Positions 32,201 through 42,300 of a stretch of DNA of 64,000 nucleotides are shown here, piece after piece. The notes below the pieces were generated by a model. It was not told where the DNA came from, made no database searches, and saw only the letters and a program-made list of their open reading frames with translations. Source of the stretch: Gnetum montanum (taxonomy: Eukaryota; Streptophyta; Gnetopsida; Gnetales; Gnetaceae); NCBI GenBank assembly GCA_015680685.1, contig MNCI01011450.1, positions 42,852-106,851 on the forward strand, in the 5' to 3' direction. Each line of letters opens with the position of its first letter. Within the stretch, counting starts at the first letter, position 1. Made by a program: the position numbers and the translations under genes.

Positions 32201-33100
32201 CTAGTGACTATATGGTGTATCTACAAGAGTTTGACTACAACATAGGAGCTAAAAATGATCCCAAAACATTTTCACAAGCTATGAGTTGTAAGGAATCTAA
32301 CTTGTTGTATGATGCCATGAAAGATGAAATGAACTCTATGTCATCTAATGGAGTCTAGGATCTTGTCAAGTTTCCTTGGATGCAAATTGGTCTTCAAGAC
32401 TAAGAAAGATTCATTGGGCAACATTGAAAGATATAAGGCTAGACTTGTTGCTAAAGGGTTCACTCAGAAAGAGGGAATAGATTACAAGGAGACCTTTTCT
32501 CCTATATCTAAGAAGGACTCTCTTCATGTCATCATGGCATTGGTTGCCCATTTTGATCTTGAATTACATCAAATGGATGTGAAAACCACATTCCTTAATG
32601 GTGATCTAGAGGAAGAGGTTTATATGAAACAACCTGAAGGAATTTTCTCTAGTGATGGTGAGTAATTTGTATGCAAGCTCAAGAAATCCATATATGGATT
32701 GAAACAATCCTCCTGCCAATGGTACTTAAAATTCCATGATATAATCACTTCATTTGGTTTTGAAGAAAATAGCATGGATCAATGTCTATACCAAAAGGTC
32801 AATGGGAGAAAAATCTATTTCATTGTTCTATATGTGCATGATATCCTCCTTGCAACCAAAAATAGTGAATTTCTATATGATGTGAAACATTTTCTCTCTA
32901 AGAATTTCAACATGAAGGATATGGGTGATGCATCTTATGTCATTGGCAAACAGATCCATAGGGACAAATCTAGATGTATTCTGGGACTATTGCAGGAAAC
33001 CTATATCAATAAAGTTCTAGAGAGGTTTTGGATGAAAAATTATTTACCAAGTATAGCATCCATTGTCAAGGGTGCTAAGTTCAATTTGAACTAGTGCCCT
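32201..33100 (+). pseudogene. Reverse transcriptase of copia element D (YVDD lost)
   Basis: Recognisable pieces: AMKDEMNSM, KTKKDSLGNIERYKARLVAKG, QKEGIDYKETFSPI, HQMDVKTTFLNGDLEEEVYM, CKLKKSIYGLKQS, and LYVHDILLATK near 32829, where the second catalytic residue of YVDD is His. Frame breaks occur near 32357 and at a stop near 32664 (GAG to TAA-type change). NMKDMGDASYVIG near 32911 is the usual RT C-terminal landmark. Confidence 0.9.
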
Positions 33101-33790
33101 AGGAATTATTTAGAGAAACGTTAGATGAGCAACATTCTATATGCTTCAGCTGTTGGAAGCCTTATGTGTGCTTAGGTCTACACAAGACCTAACATTGTAT
33201 TTGCTGTAGGAATGTTGGGTAGATATTAGAGTAATCCAAGTATTGACCACTGGAGGGCTACAAAGAAAATGATGAGGTACCTTCAAGATACAAAAGACTA
33301 CATGCTTATGTATAAACGAATTGACTCCTTGGAGGTGACTAGCTACTTTGACTCAAACTTTTCTAGTTGTGTTGATTCACGGAAATCAACATTTGGTTAT
33401 GTTTTTATGCTAGCTGGAGGAGCTATATCCTAGAGGAGTGGAAACTAAACTTTGGTTGCTACTTCCACCATGGAGGTAGAGTTCATTTCTTGTTTTGAGG
33501 CTACTTCACATGTTGTATGGCTAAAGAGTTTCATATCAAGGCTTAGAATTGTGGATTCTATATCTAGGCCATTAAGAATGTTTTGTGACAATTTAGTTGT
33601 TGTCTTTATGGCTAAGAATAATAAGAGTGGCAATCGAAGTAAACACATCGACATCAGGTACTTAGCTATAAGGGAATGCATTACAAAAAACAAAGTGGTC
33701 ATTGCACTTATAAGCACTGAATTAATGATAGTTGGTCCTTTGACAAAAGGAATGCCACCAAAGTCATTTAAAGATGGTTCCATAATGTAA
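33101..33790 (+). pseudogene. RNase H of copia element D (broken)
   Basis: After SVGSLMCA-stop-VYTRPNI (normally a Gln at the stop) comes the connector RATKKMMRYLQDTKDYML, the Asp in YFDSNFSSCVDSRKST, the Glu in TMEVEFISCFEA, the Asp in FCDNLVVVFMAKN, and HIDIRYLAIRE near 33646. GGAIS-stop-RS has TAG for Trp. The frame ends at 33788 with MPPKSFKDGSIM, a normal copia pol end. Confidence 0.88.
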
Positions 33791-34079
33791 TTTTTTGTAC
33801 ATAGAACTTATAGTCTTAATGAAACTCTTATTCAGTTGTGCTATTTTCTCATATGGTTTGTACATATAGTTATTAGAGAAAATACACATATGGTAGGACC
33901 TAGAATGAATATTAGGTTTGTTTATAAAGTTAAATTACCATATAATGAATTACAATTAAAAGATCATGCATTGTAACACATGGAAGATAATACTCACATT
34001 AAGAGGAACTATCGCCATGATTCATGCATTTATTTCTTGAACTTTGAACCTAATTAAATATGGAGACCAAGTGGGAGAT
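33791..34079 (+). other. 3' untranslated region and purine tract of element D
   Basis: About 290 bp of non-coding sequence ending with the copia purine tract (ccaagtgggagat, about 34067-34079) immediately before the 3' LTR. Confidence 0.8.
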
Positions 34080-34555
34080 TGTAGCATGCATTACCCACTA
34101 ATGTGCTTTATGCATTAGTTAATGCATGAAAGTGGCCACCATACCCACTAATGCATTTTTATGAGTTGGTTAATGCATCAAGGTGGTCTCCATATCTGAT
34201 AATGCATTTTTTATGCATTGGCATGGGGTCTCTTATGGTAACCGATTTTGGGGCCTATAAATTCATTCTTGATGGGAGAACAAAGGCACCATGAATCATA
34301 GTAGGATTGCAATTCTAGTACCTTTCACAAATGCTTGAAGATTGCATACACCATTGTTGCAAAGCATCTGTGTAAAAGAACAATCAAAATGTCAAATTTA
34401 ATTTGAGGCATCAATGGCTGGAGGTCAGTTCCATTTGCTCAATAATTGTGCATTTTGAGTTATTTATGCATGTGAATTTCTTGTGTCATTTGCTTCTGCA
34501 TTTTGTACTTTCATTACTTATGCCATCTGGTTTTCTACATAATTCTTTTCTTACA
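34080..34555 (+). repeat. 3' LTR of element D
   Basis: 476 bp, TGTAGCA to TTCTTACA. It has two 51-bp units (34115-34217), one TATA box (TATAAA at 34256), and about 30 bp near 34427-34460 that are missing from the 5' LTR. The right flank is CTATA. Confidence 0.92.
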
Positions 34556-34896
34556 CTATATCTATGTGTAAAGCAATGTTGCTTTATAGTAATCGATGTT
34601 CCAAACAAGTAGTAGCAGTAGCAAAGTATAAGTGCAAAGTGTTGTTTGAAATATGGACACTGGTTTTGCATGTTTAGAGGTTTCTTCTCGGCTGGTTTCA
34701 TTTGAATTTCATCCAGTTTCTCTTGATGGATTGCAACTAATAATTGTGAAAGTAAATATCACTTTGAGTTACCACAACAAAGAAAAATTGTTGGAACTAA
34801 TGTTAAGTTTGCAATGCCATTATTAATGTTGAAGGATTTTCCATCAACAAAGCACAAGTTCAGTAGCAACAATCTGACCTTTCCAAATGATGAGTG

Positions 34897-35031
34897 AGTA
34901 GTAAGCAGGTTAAGACATTGTATCTGGGAAGTGTCCTTGTCAATAGGTATGCCAGATGTGGACGTGTGATTGAAGCAAACAATGTGTTTGATGGGTTTAA
35001 GAACACAACATTACCTGTGTGGAATTCATGA
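34897..35031 (+). pseudogene. Pentatricopeptide repeat (PPR) gene scrap
   Basis: The plus strand reads KQVKTLYLGSVLVNRYARC and then CGRVIEANNVFDG followed by LPVWNS and a stop. G-LVN-YA-CG-...A..VFD.....VWNS is the plant PPR signature (PLS class, organellar RNA-binding proteins). Only about one and a half repeats remain, and no neighbouring repeats are visible on either side. It is a non-functional fragment of a PPR gene, moved or decayed. Confidence 0.65.
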
Positions 35032-36639
35032 TTAGTCACACAGCCATCAAGATTATATCTAAACCTACTAGACAGGAAAATAATGTAAGAGATACAAACC
35101 ACTTTCATCATTTAAAATAAAATAAAAATTATTAAAAAAAAACAAAAAACACCTATTATTTAGGGACAAAGGGACACTTGGCAATCATACCTATTTTCTC
35201 TATGGTAGTTAAAACTAACTCCTATGGTATTTGTAACTAACCTTAATCTGATAATTATAACTACCATGAAGCCCCTATAAAAAGGCTTCAAGGGTAGAAT
35301 TAAAATGGGGAATTGGTGGGAGATCAAGAAAAAAGATATTAAAGATTGTAAGATGGCTTGTTAATTCATCAATTCAACTACTTTGTTTAAATCCTGTGAG
35401 TTCTTTTCTTCCAAATTTTGTCTTAGTTGCTTAGCTAATAGTTTAAATAGTATCATGTTTGGCATTTAATTTTGAGATTTTTTTATTGCTCTTATAGCTC
35501 TGTTTTTTTGTGCAATACTAGACTTCTATGAGGTTTCCCATATAAGAGCTTATGTTTTCTTAGAAAAACATGTTGAGCAATTTAATAGTAATGTCTTAAT
35601 GAAATTGCTTATTTGAGTCTAAGAGGATCTAGAAAATCTTTGATACTTTGAGATGACTAAAATAGCTTCATTTTTTAAAAAAGTTTATTACCTTGATATT
35701 TCAATCTTAAAATTGTCAAATTTTTCTGAAAGCTCTATTATTTGTAATTTTTGACAACTATTAACTAGCCAAATAAAAGTTTGCATTTTGTTGTTTAGAA
35801 AGTGTTTTGTTAGTTAAATAAGAGTGTCTTTTACGAAAAGAGTTTCGACAATTTGTAATATTTAAATTGAATAACTTTATTGCAAAGTGTTTTCTCATGT
35901 TAATTTATGTTGCTTAAATATTTGAGATTTCACACAAATCAGCCTTTCTTTTCTTTTGTTTTTACTAAATTCATTAAATCTCGCTCTATTTCTAGTTTTC
36001 TTGTGGAACCTTCTCTCTAAGGGAAATTAGGAGTAGATTTTGGCAGAATTGTGCTCAAGCATTTTTTGTGAAACTTTATTTGTTTCAAATAACGTACTAT
36101 AGGGACTGTATAGACTAAGTGACTTGACAAAATAGGAATTTTAAATGACCCACAAAGTTTAACAAGGTTAGCTAAATTTCTTTTTTAATAGCCAATTACA
36201 ATTTCATGCACAAACCCCACCATTTCAACATTCATAATAGCAACACACATCTACGTTTAGTTTGATCTATAACCACTAAGTCTATTTGGAGGTATTTAGA
36301 CCTTAGTGTTGTCATAGACCAACAAGCACCTGAACCCTGTTTGAAGAAACACCTTCATTTCCCATGACCCCAGCCGCAAGACCAAAGGCCAAACATTGAC
36401 AGTCCCAAATGGTCACCAACACTTCTATGCAATAAAGAACAAATGTAGTAATGACAATATTTGAACTTGGACAATTCGAAAATATCTTTTTCAAAAAAAT
36501 TTCTAAACTATAGTACTTTATGGATGTGTGGTGAAGGGCCTACGTCTTGATCAAGAATTATGGGAGAAAATTTAAAACTTTATAAACAGTTCTTGTTAGA
36601 TGAATTCAAGGTGAAAACTCAAGTTCCATATGCAATAAG
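35032..36639. other. Non-coding DNA with one promoter-like TATA
   Basis: AT-rich sequence with no readable gene. A TATA-like box (cctataaaaagg, about 35275) preceded by a 'taactaaccttaat' repeat region looks promoter-like, possibly from an unrecognised LTR, but no terminal repeats were found. Confidence 0.35.
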
Positions 36640-37160
36640 TTATTATAAGCTCATTTGTTGCCAATGCAAGTGGAAGCAATGTATCAATTCTCAACATTCT
36701 ACTTAAGAAATAAAAATATCAATAAGATCTCAAGAGATACCATCTAAAAATCTCCACAACAAGGATGATTTTATGAAGGATGATAGTGGCTACAAAAATG
36801 AGGTATTGATGACGTTGATGTTATAATAAATTCGGAACAAGCTTGAAAACTTGTTAGAGACAAAGTTTTAGAAAGATGGGAAAATGAGATATAAATACAA
36901 AAAAAGCTTCAATTTTATTGGCAAAATATTAGGAGTAGCAAATATGATAAAACAAAATATCTACATGGAATAATTCCAATATCTATAAGAACACTAATTA
37001 TCAGAGTAAGTATGTGATCACACCTTCTTTGAGTTGAAATAGAAAGATGGAATAATGAATAGCATGAAGATATAATATGTTGACTATGTTTACTGCAAGT
37101 GGTAGAAGATGAGCAACATATGTTCTAAGAATATTGTGTAACATATTTCTTCACAGGAAA
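36640..37160 (+). pseudogene. C-terminal part of a non-LTR retrotransposon protein
   Basis: The plus strand gives LPMQVEAMYQF and FYLRNKNINKISRD, then DKVLERWENEI, KYLHGIIPISIRTLIIRV, VEIERWNNE and a zinc-finger-like CxLC...VVEDEQHMF...YC. This order (helical 'LP.E.EA...F..YL', then 'R.....L..E.GRW', then C..C...VEDE.H....C) is the C-terminus of one broad class of non-LTR elements. Many stops are present. It may belong with the RT piece at 16740-16890, but several kilobases of other DNA besides element D separate them. Confidence 0.5.
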
Positions 37161-37576
37161 ATAGTAAATCTCTGGTCAGTCTTTGTATTAGCTATGTAAG
37201 CTTCTAATGTTAGTTCTAGAGAATTATATAGAAACATGTCCAAGTTGTATGAATATTAAACACATCTATTATACTCTAGATTTATTACCATTGATGATGT
37301 ATTTTGAACAAGTTCATAAGTCTAACAAATCCTTTGGCTCTACACAAATGTAATAAAATACTAGTGTCAATATAAGATTCCAACACCTCCCATCCTCCCC
37401 CACTTTTGTATAAGCCAAAATTTTAGGAAATGTTTTCTACAAAACATTTTCTTTCTTAAAAATTTTAATGTTGTCATCTAGATTTACGTAAATAAATAAT
37501 CCATTTTAAAATTTTCTTTGGACTCCTTTCTCTATAGCAATTTCTTACTAAAAATTTTCTTTTCTTTTTGTATGTT

Positions 37577-37602
37577 TCTCTCTCTCTCTCTCTCTCTCTC
37601 TC
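37577..37602. repeat. (TC)13 microsatellite
   Basis: Thirteen uninterrupted TC dinucleotides. Confidence 0.95.
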
Positions 37603-37779
37603 ATATCCTCCTAGCAAAATTAAAATTAATCAAGTTCATGCACATTTGTAAAATAATAATTAATCTTATTTTGCAAAAGTTCTAAAAAATTATGTTCTAT
37701 GTTAGAACCTGAAATAATTATAATATAAGTATACCCCAAAATATATAGTCTAATTAAAACTCTGCAACTCAGCATTGCC

Positions 37780-37840
37780 CACTTGAGTTGAACCCATGAC
37801 TTGTTGCTTTAAAATCAAGAATCTTACCACAAGGCTTAAC
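37780..37840 (-). mobile_element. Possible tRNA-derived SINE head
   Basis: On the minus strand an A-box-like GTGGTAAGATTC (about 37819-37830) is followed 25-30 nt later by GGTTCAACTC (37785-37794), which fits the RNA polymerase III B-box GGTTCRANYC. Spacing suits a tRNA-derived SINE. No cloverleaf folds convincingly, so it is not a working tRNA gene. Element ends and target duplication were not identified. Confidence 0.35.
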
Positions 37841-37951
37841 AAATTGTGTTGGCTTTGTAGCCTATAGGTACCTATAATTTTGATTCCATAACTCCTCCAC
37901 AAAATGTTAGGAATTTGGATCCTCAAGATGAACAATAAATAAGTTAGCTAC

Positions 37952-37971
37952 AACATCACAATTGTGATGTT
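37952..37971. promoter_or_regulatory. Perfect 20-bp palindrome upstream of a TATA box
   Basis: AACATCACAATTGTGATGTT is a perfect palindrome. A TATAAATA box lies at 38017, 45 bp downstream on the plus strand. The geometry resembles the dyad-TATA arrangement of the Athila-like LTRs here, so this may be part of an unrecognised LTR. Confidence 0.4.
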
Positions 37972-38025
37972 ATCATGCAATGTTGTAAGTGCGATGTATC
38001 CAAGGTTTCAATCAACTATAAATAC

Positions 38026-38527
38026 CATCCACCTACTACATTCAATGCACGTTTGGTTGCCATTGTAGCTAGACTCTTATACTTTTTTTTCATGATTTCT
38101 GTAATAATTAGTAAGTTTCCATAGTATGGTTTAAAGTAGTTCTACGATGTCTTTATTGGAGTGCATTATACCTAGATACTTTGCATGATCACCAATAAAA
38201 AATGTTTAAAATTTGAGTGCAGGCATTCATCTCAAAACTTCTCCACCTTGCAGGACAAAGATGCATTGTTTTACTTCATTTGTAAGGAGGACCCTCCCCA
38301 TCTTGGAGAGCTTGAGCCTCACTCTTCAGTGATCTTTTTCCCATTCTCCATGTCCTTTCTCTCTGTGTTGCAAAATGATTCTGCTTCTGTGATGCCTTAT
38401 TAAGTACTGCTAGTGTCAATTCAGGCTTCTAAGGAAATTTTGCAAGAACTTTTTGAATTGATTTCCTTCTTTTTGTCAACTTGATACTCCTCCCCTTATG
38501 AGTAGCATTCGAGAGAGTTCTAATTTG
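38026..38527. other. DNA 3' of Agenet copy 2
   Basis: This lies just downstream of the Agenet exon 2 stop on the minus strand and may include its old 3' UTR. No domain is recognised in the short frames present. Confidence 0.3.
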
Positions 38528-38745
38528 TCAATTTTTAATTGTTCTCCTCTTCCTTATGGTTCTATGGGTCACATTTGAAAGATTCCTCGCTGAAACTCTA
38601 GTCCTCAGTTTTCTTCTTCTTGTTTGAATCTCACTCCTACCATTTACTTGACTATTTCTTTCAAAATTCTCCCTCAGAAAATTTGAAGGATTTGTGTCAC
38701 GCAATGCAATTGCAGGAATTGTTTCCAAAGTTTGTATTGGTCCTC
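38528..38745 (-). pseudogene. Agenet gene copy 2, exon 2
   Basis: On the minus strand the exon follows an intron acceptor (ctgcag, with a second AG three bases on, near 38746-38752) and reads GPIQTLETIPAIALRD, NFLRENFERNSQVNG, then a strongly basic tail (RRRKLRTRVSARNL, TIRKRRTIKN) to a stop at 38528. It is open over its whole length. A basic, nuclear-signal-like tail after tandem Agenet domains is plausible for a chromatin protein. Assignment as the second exon rests on position and orientation relative to exon 1, the matching splice sites, and an uninterrupted frame. Copy 1 has lost this part. Confidence 0.5.
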
Positions 38746-39120
38746 TCTACTGCAGTTTTAACAAACATAAGATTTTAGGGAGAAATACAAGAAATTGCAT
38801 TCAAAGTTGAAGACAGTAAAACAAAACATAGAAAACAGCTAATCATTAAAGCACAATAAGAGTTAGAACACAACTGTTGTAAATTTACGAAGAAAAGTAA
38901 ATGATAGCTTAGTTTGCCAACTACTGTTGGGTACATACAAAGATTTTAAAATGCACGTTATGGAGATTGTTTGAATCTACGAAACTGAAAACAAAATAAG
39001 TTAACAGAACTTAAAATCTCAATCCACAAGCAGTAACCCAAAAAAATCAAAAAGAACTCCTAGAAAATTTAGCAATTCAAAGCATAAAAATATCATAACA
39101 AAATCCCAGATGAAAAAACA
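38746..39120 (-). other. Intron of Agenet copy 2
   Basis: AT-rich segment between the exon 2 acceptor and the duplicated exon 1 block. Parts around 39010-39110 resemble the copy 1 intron near 5290-5400 and 5770-5830. Confidence 0.45.
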
Positions 39121-39488
39121 TTCACACCATAAAAGAACATTTAAAAGAATGGAAAAAAGAAGAACAAAACTAACTCACCAGAAGGTATCTTCACCACTTT
39201 CCATGAATCCATTCCTGTCCAACCTTGAGGTCTAAACATGGGTAAGCTCTGAATGTCCTGGTATCTAGAAAATACACCAAGAACAATGTTTGGGATCTGT
39301 TGATTTCACATCACAAAAGAACATTTAAAAGAATGGAAAAAAGAAGAACAAAACTAACTCACCAGAAGGTATCTTCACCACTTTCCATGAATCCATTCCT
39401 GTCCAACCTTGAGGTTTGAACATGGGTAAGTTCTGAATGTCCTGGTATCTAGAAAATACACCAAGAACAGTGTCTAGGATTTGTTGAT
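39121..39488. repeat. 184-bp tandem duplication across the host/LTR junction
   Basis: Unit 1 (39121-39304) and unit 2 (39305-39488) are both 184 bp. Each contains intron end, donor site, the 3' part of Agenet exon 1 and, at its right end, TGTTGAT, which is the first seven bases of the element E LTR. The duplication therefore happened after E inserted. The units differ at roughly a dozen positions. Confidence 0.75.
39363..39481 (-). pseudogene. Agenet copy 2, exon 1, 3' part (left of element E)
   Basis: The minus strand reads PGFRYLPCFQTSRLDR-type sequence in the frame matching copy 1, where DLRVGQEWIH is read: the second Agenet repeat up to the donor CTG|GTGAGT at 39362/39363. A further diverged copy lies at 39181-39297 in the upstream duplication unit. 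The exon continues at 49240 on the other side of element E. Confidence 0.6.
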
Positions 39489-40480
39489 GTAAACCTCACC
39501 CATGCTAGGCATGGGAACATGATCAACAAATTAATGTGGTAGAAATGCAAATACTTGGATGATGAATGTGAGAAGAAAAGATAAACTGTTCAACACAAGA
39601 AGACTTAGAGTTGCTTATATTTCAAATAAACTATAGGAGTGATATCCTGGATGGCTTAGACATGTGTAAAGAAGATTAGATAATGAGTTTTTTTAAAAAA
39701 AAATTAAAAAAAAAAACCTTATGTAACATTATTTCACAAAAGCCAAAGGAGGACCAAAATAGACATAGAAAAAAATGATTAAACATGATTTTAAAAAAAA
39801 TAGAATAAAAATAAAAGCATAGCTTTTCATAGAGATGAATGATAAAAAAAAAGGAACTCATATAGCTAAACCCAATATATTATGAGAGGAAAAGAGAGTC
39901 TCACGGGGTTTAAAAACCAGAAACAACAGTTTCTCTTTCAGAGGGAAGGAAGGGGATCGGATCTTGGGTTAACCAAGAAGATAGTTACATATTTTTTTTG
40001 TTTTCTTTTGTTTTAGCAATTTCTTTATTTTTTGCAGTGGACAGCAGCACGTCAATGGCCAGGGCATGTGGCAGGTTGTGGTGGTCCTCCCAGCAACTAC
40101 AACGACCTCTGTCCTCCATCCTATGCTATTGCAACGAACTAGCAGCAACAACGTAGATTCCTACCATTTGCAAGTCATAGGATAGTGGAGCCTTTCTTCT
40201 CCCTAGCAATCTCTCTTGGTGGTGTGAGATCTAGCTTCTCCTTTGTCCTTCTTTAGGTGGTGGTCGCATCTTCTTGTATAGGACAACTTATTGTATTAAA
40301 AATAATTATTTAACTTTAATTCCATATTTCTTTCAGTTTATTATTTGCAAAAGGCCACATAGCCCTCTTTAGCTGAAACTATTCTTGAGTTTCCATACCC
40401 ATACGGGAGGCGCCCTAAGCAATAGTCTCCTAAAACAAGTTTTCTTTCCTAGCATTGGTGCAACCAAAATTTATGCATCA
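39482..40480 (+). repeat. 5' LTR of element E
   Basis: 999 bp, TGTTGATG to ATGCATCA. It aligns with the 3' LTR but lacks about 140 bp (present at 48568-48707) and about 75 bp (present near 48955-49040). Confidence 0.9.
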
Positions 40481-40489
40481 ACACATTTT

Positions 40490-40508
40490 TGGCACTAGAA
40501 GGAGGGCC
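40490..40508 (+). other. Primer binding site of element E
   Basis: TGGCACTAGAAGGAGGGCC begins nine bases after the LTR end, a common spacing in plant gypsy elements. I do not assign the tRNA. Confidence 0.65.
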
Positions 40509-41237
40509 TTTCCCTACCTTTTTTTATCAACTTTTCTTGCCATTTTTCTAGCCATTGTTATCCCATTTTCTAAAATATCTATTTTTTTTCCGTTTCCACT
40601 CCCTATTTTGTTTTATTTCCTGAAATCATTTTCCTTGTTTAAAACTTGTTTGATTTAAAATCTCTATTTTTAGCCATTGCCGTGAAATTTTTTTTAAAGA
40701 ATTTTTTAGCACTTTATTTCCTATTCTCAAAGTTTGTTTCTTGCAACATTTAGGTCTCATCATCCATTTTTCTTTAATCTATTTTTTTAAGAAAAAAAAC
40801 CCTCGTTTCTTAGTCCCATTTTTCAATTTGTATTTTGGTGGTCCTTACCTTGGTCCTAGGATAGGTAAGGTGGTTTTATTTAACTATGCAATTTTAAATT
40901 TATTTTTCTAAAATCTTGCATTTTACTGTTTCCCCTTTTCATTTTATAAGTATTGCAATTTTATACATTTAGTGTTCTTTCAAAAATATATATATATCCT
41001 TTTTATTAAAAAAATCAACATATTTTAGTGTTTTTTTTAACCAAAAAAATGTTATTTCAATATTTTCTTTTCTTTTATGCAATTTTATAGTTTTATTCTA
41101 ATAATTACATTTTAGAATTTTGTTTTATGAGTGAACTTCCCTCTACTTCTAACCAACCAGTTACCCATCTCTTTGCATTAACAAAGCAATGAGTCTCACA
41201 CTTTCCACGTTTTATTCCTAGAAGAACCCAGACTAAG
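40509..41237 (+). other. Leader of element E
   Basis: T-rich untranslated leader without a credible gene. Confidence 0.6.
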
Positions 41238-42300
41238 ATGATAGTCAATCAACCTTAGGGTCCCTTGGTTAACAACCCCTTCAACTTCACTAATTATCAC
41301 GATATCCCAAAATCACTTCAAAATATAAATTTGTTTTTCAATCCCACTAACCCTACTAGCAATGCTCGCCAACATGTACAATGTTTTGAAACCTTACTTA
41401 GGATCCATAACATTGTTCAAAATGATGTGGCATGTAGAGTATTTGTGACAACTTTTAAAAACCAAAGCAACCCAATGGTTTCTGATGTTTTCCAATGCCT
41501 TCATTAACTCATGGCAGGAGTTCAAAAATAAGTTTTTGATTCAGTTTGACAAATTCACAAGCCCTGCCATAGCATCTAGCAACTTCACCAGCTTAAGAAA
41601 GCTACCTGGGAAAAATGTTAGGGATTATAACTTTAGATTTCTTCACCAGTTGGCCTGTATCAAGTAAGATGCGCCCACAACCCGATGGTATCCTCAACTT
41701 TTACCTCTCTACCATCGACCCATTCTTCGCCTATGCCATCAAAGCAAACCTTAACATAATAGAAATACATGGAGCGATGGCTAAAGCCATGGAGTTAGAG
41801 CAAATCACCCTTATGAACAGTATTCAAACTCAATTCGGAATGATGAGCATTAGTAATCCCAAGCAATCTAACCCTCTACCAACTTTCCCAATGGCCAATA
41901 CTATGCTCCAAACTCCTGTTCCCCTCTAAATGACTCAACCTATAGATAACTATTTTCAAGCTTCCACATCTTCTTTATTCCTACCATCTAAAACTGGTTT
42001 CAATGATGATGAATCGAAGGCCTTAATCCAGCCCATCATAAACCCAAACAAGGTAACCAATCCTATTGAATCCATGACTCAAGCTCAAGATCAAATGACC
42101 CAGATATTAACTTCACTTCAGAAACTTTCAAATGAAGTAATTGAATTAAAGAGAAACAACAACAAGGGTCTTATACAACTAGAAAAGCCAAGTTCATCAG
42201 CTAATGATGATTATTTCCGCCTCCATAACATGAGGCAACATTCTAAGAGGACTTGCCCTCAATTCTTGGCATTTTATGGTGATCGTACCCAAGGTCAACA
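41238..42300 (+). pseudogene. Gag of element E (two frameshifts)
   Basis: ATG at 41238 opens the frame with NNPFNFTNYHDIPKSLQNI; ARQHVQCFETLLRIHNI is a retrotransposon gag start. Frameshifts near 41500 and 41660 separate SWQEFKNKFLIQF and NVRDYNFRFLHQLA from IDPFFAYAIKANLNIIE. A degenerate zinc knuckle follows (LHNMRQHSKRTCPQF near 42220; the first two Cys are gone). Length and order fit Tat/Ogre-type gag. The part from 41930 runs open into the protease region. Confidence 0.8.

Larger units (their letters stand above)
18684..34555 (+). mobile_element. Element D: Ty1/copia retrotransposon split by element C
   Basis: Two LTRs (18684-19279 and 34080-34555) flank a tRNA-iMet-type primer site, gag, protease, integrase, RT, RNase H (the copia order) and a purine tract. 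The flanks are CTATG on the left and CTATA on the right, a 5-bp target duplication with one change. Element C plus one copy of ATTGT occupies 19648-29169 inside its leader. Without C, the element is about 6.35 kb. Stops, frameshifts and lost catalytic residues make it dead. Confidence 0.93.

Noticed and set aside
37780-37840. A working tRNA gene
   Set aside because: A and B boxes are present but acceptor and anticodon stems do not pair convincingly.
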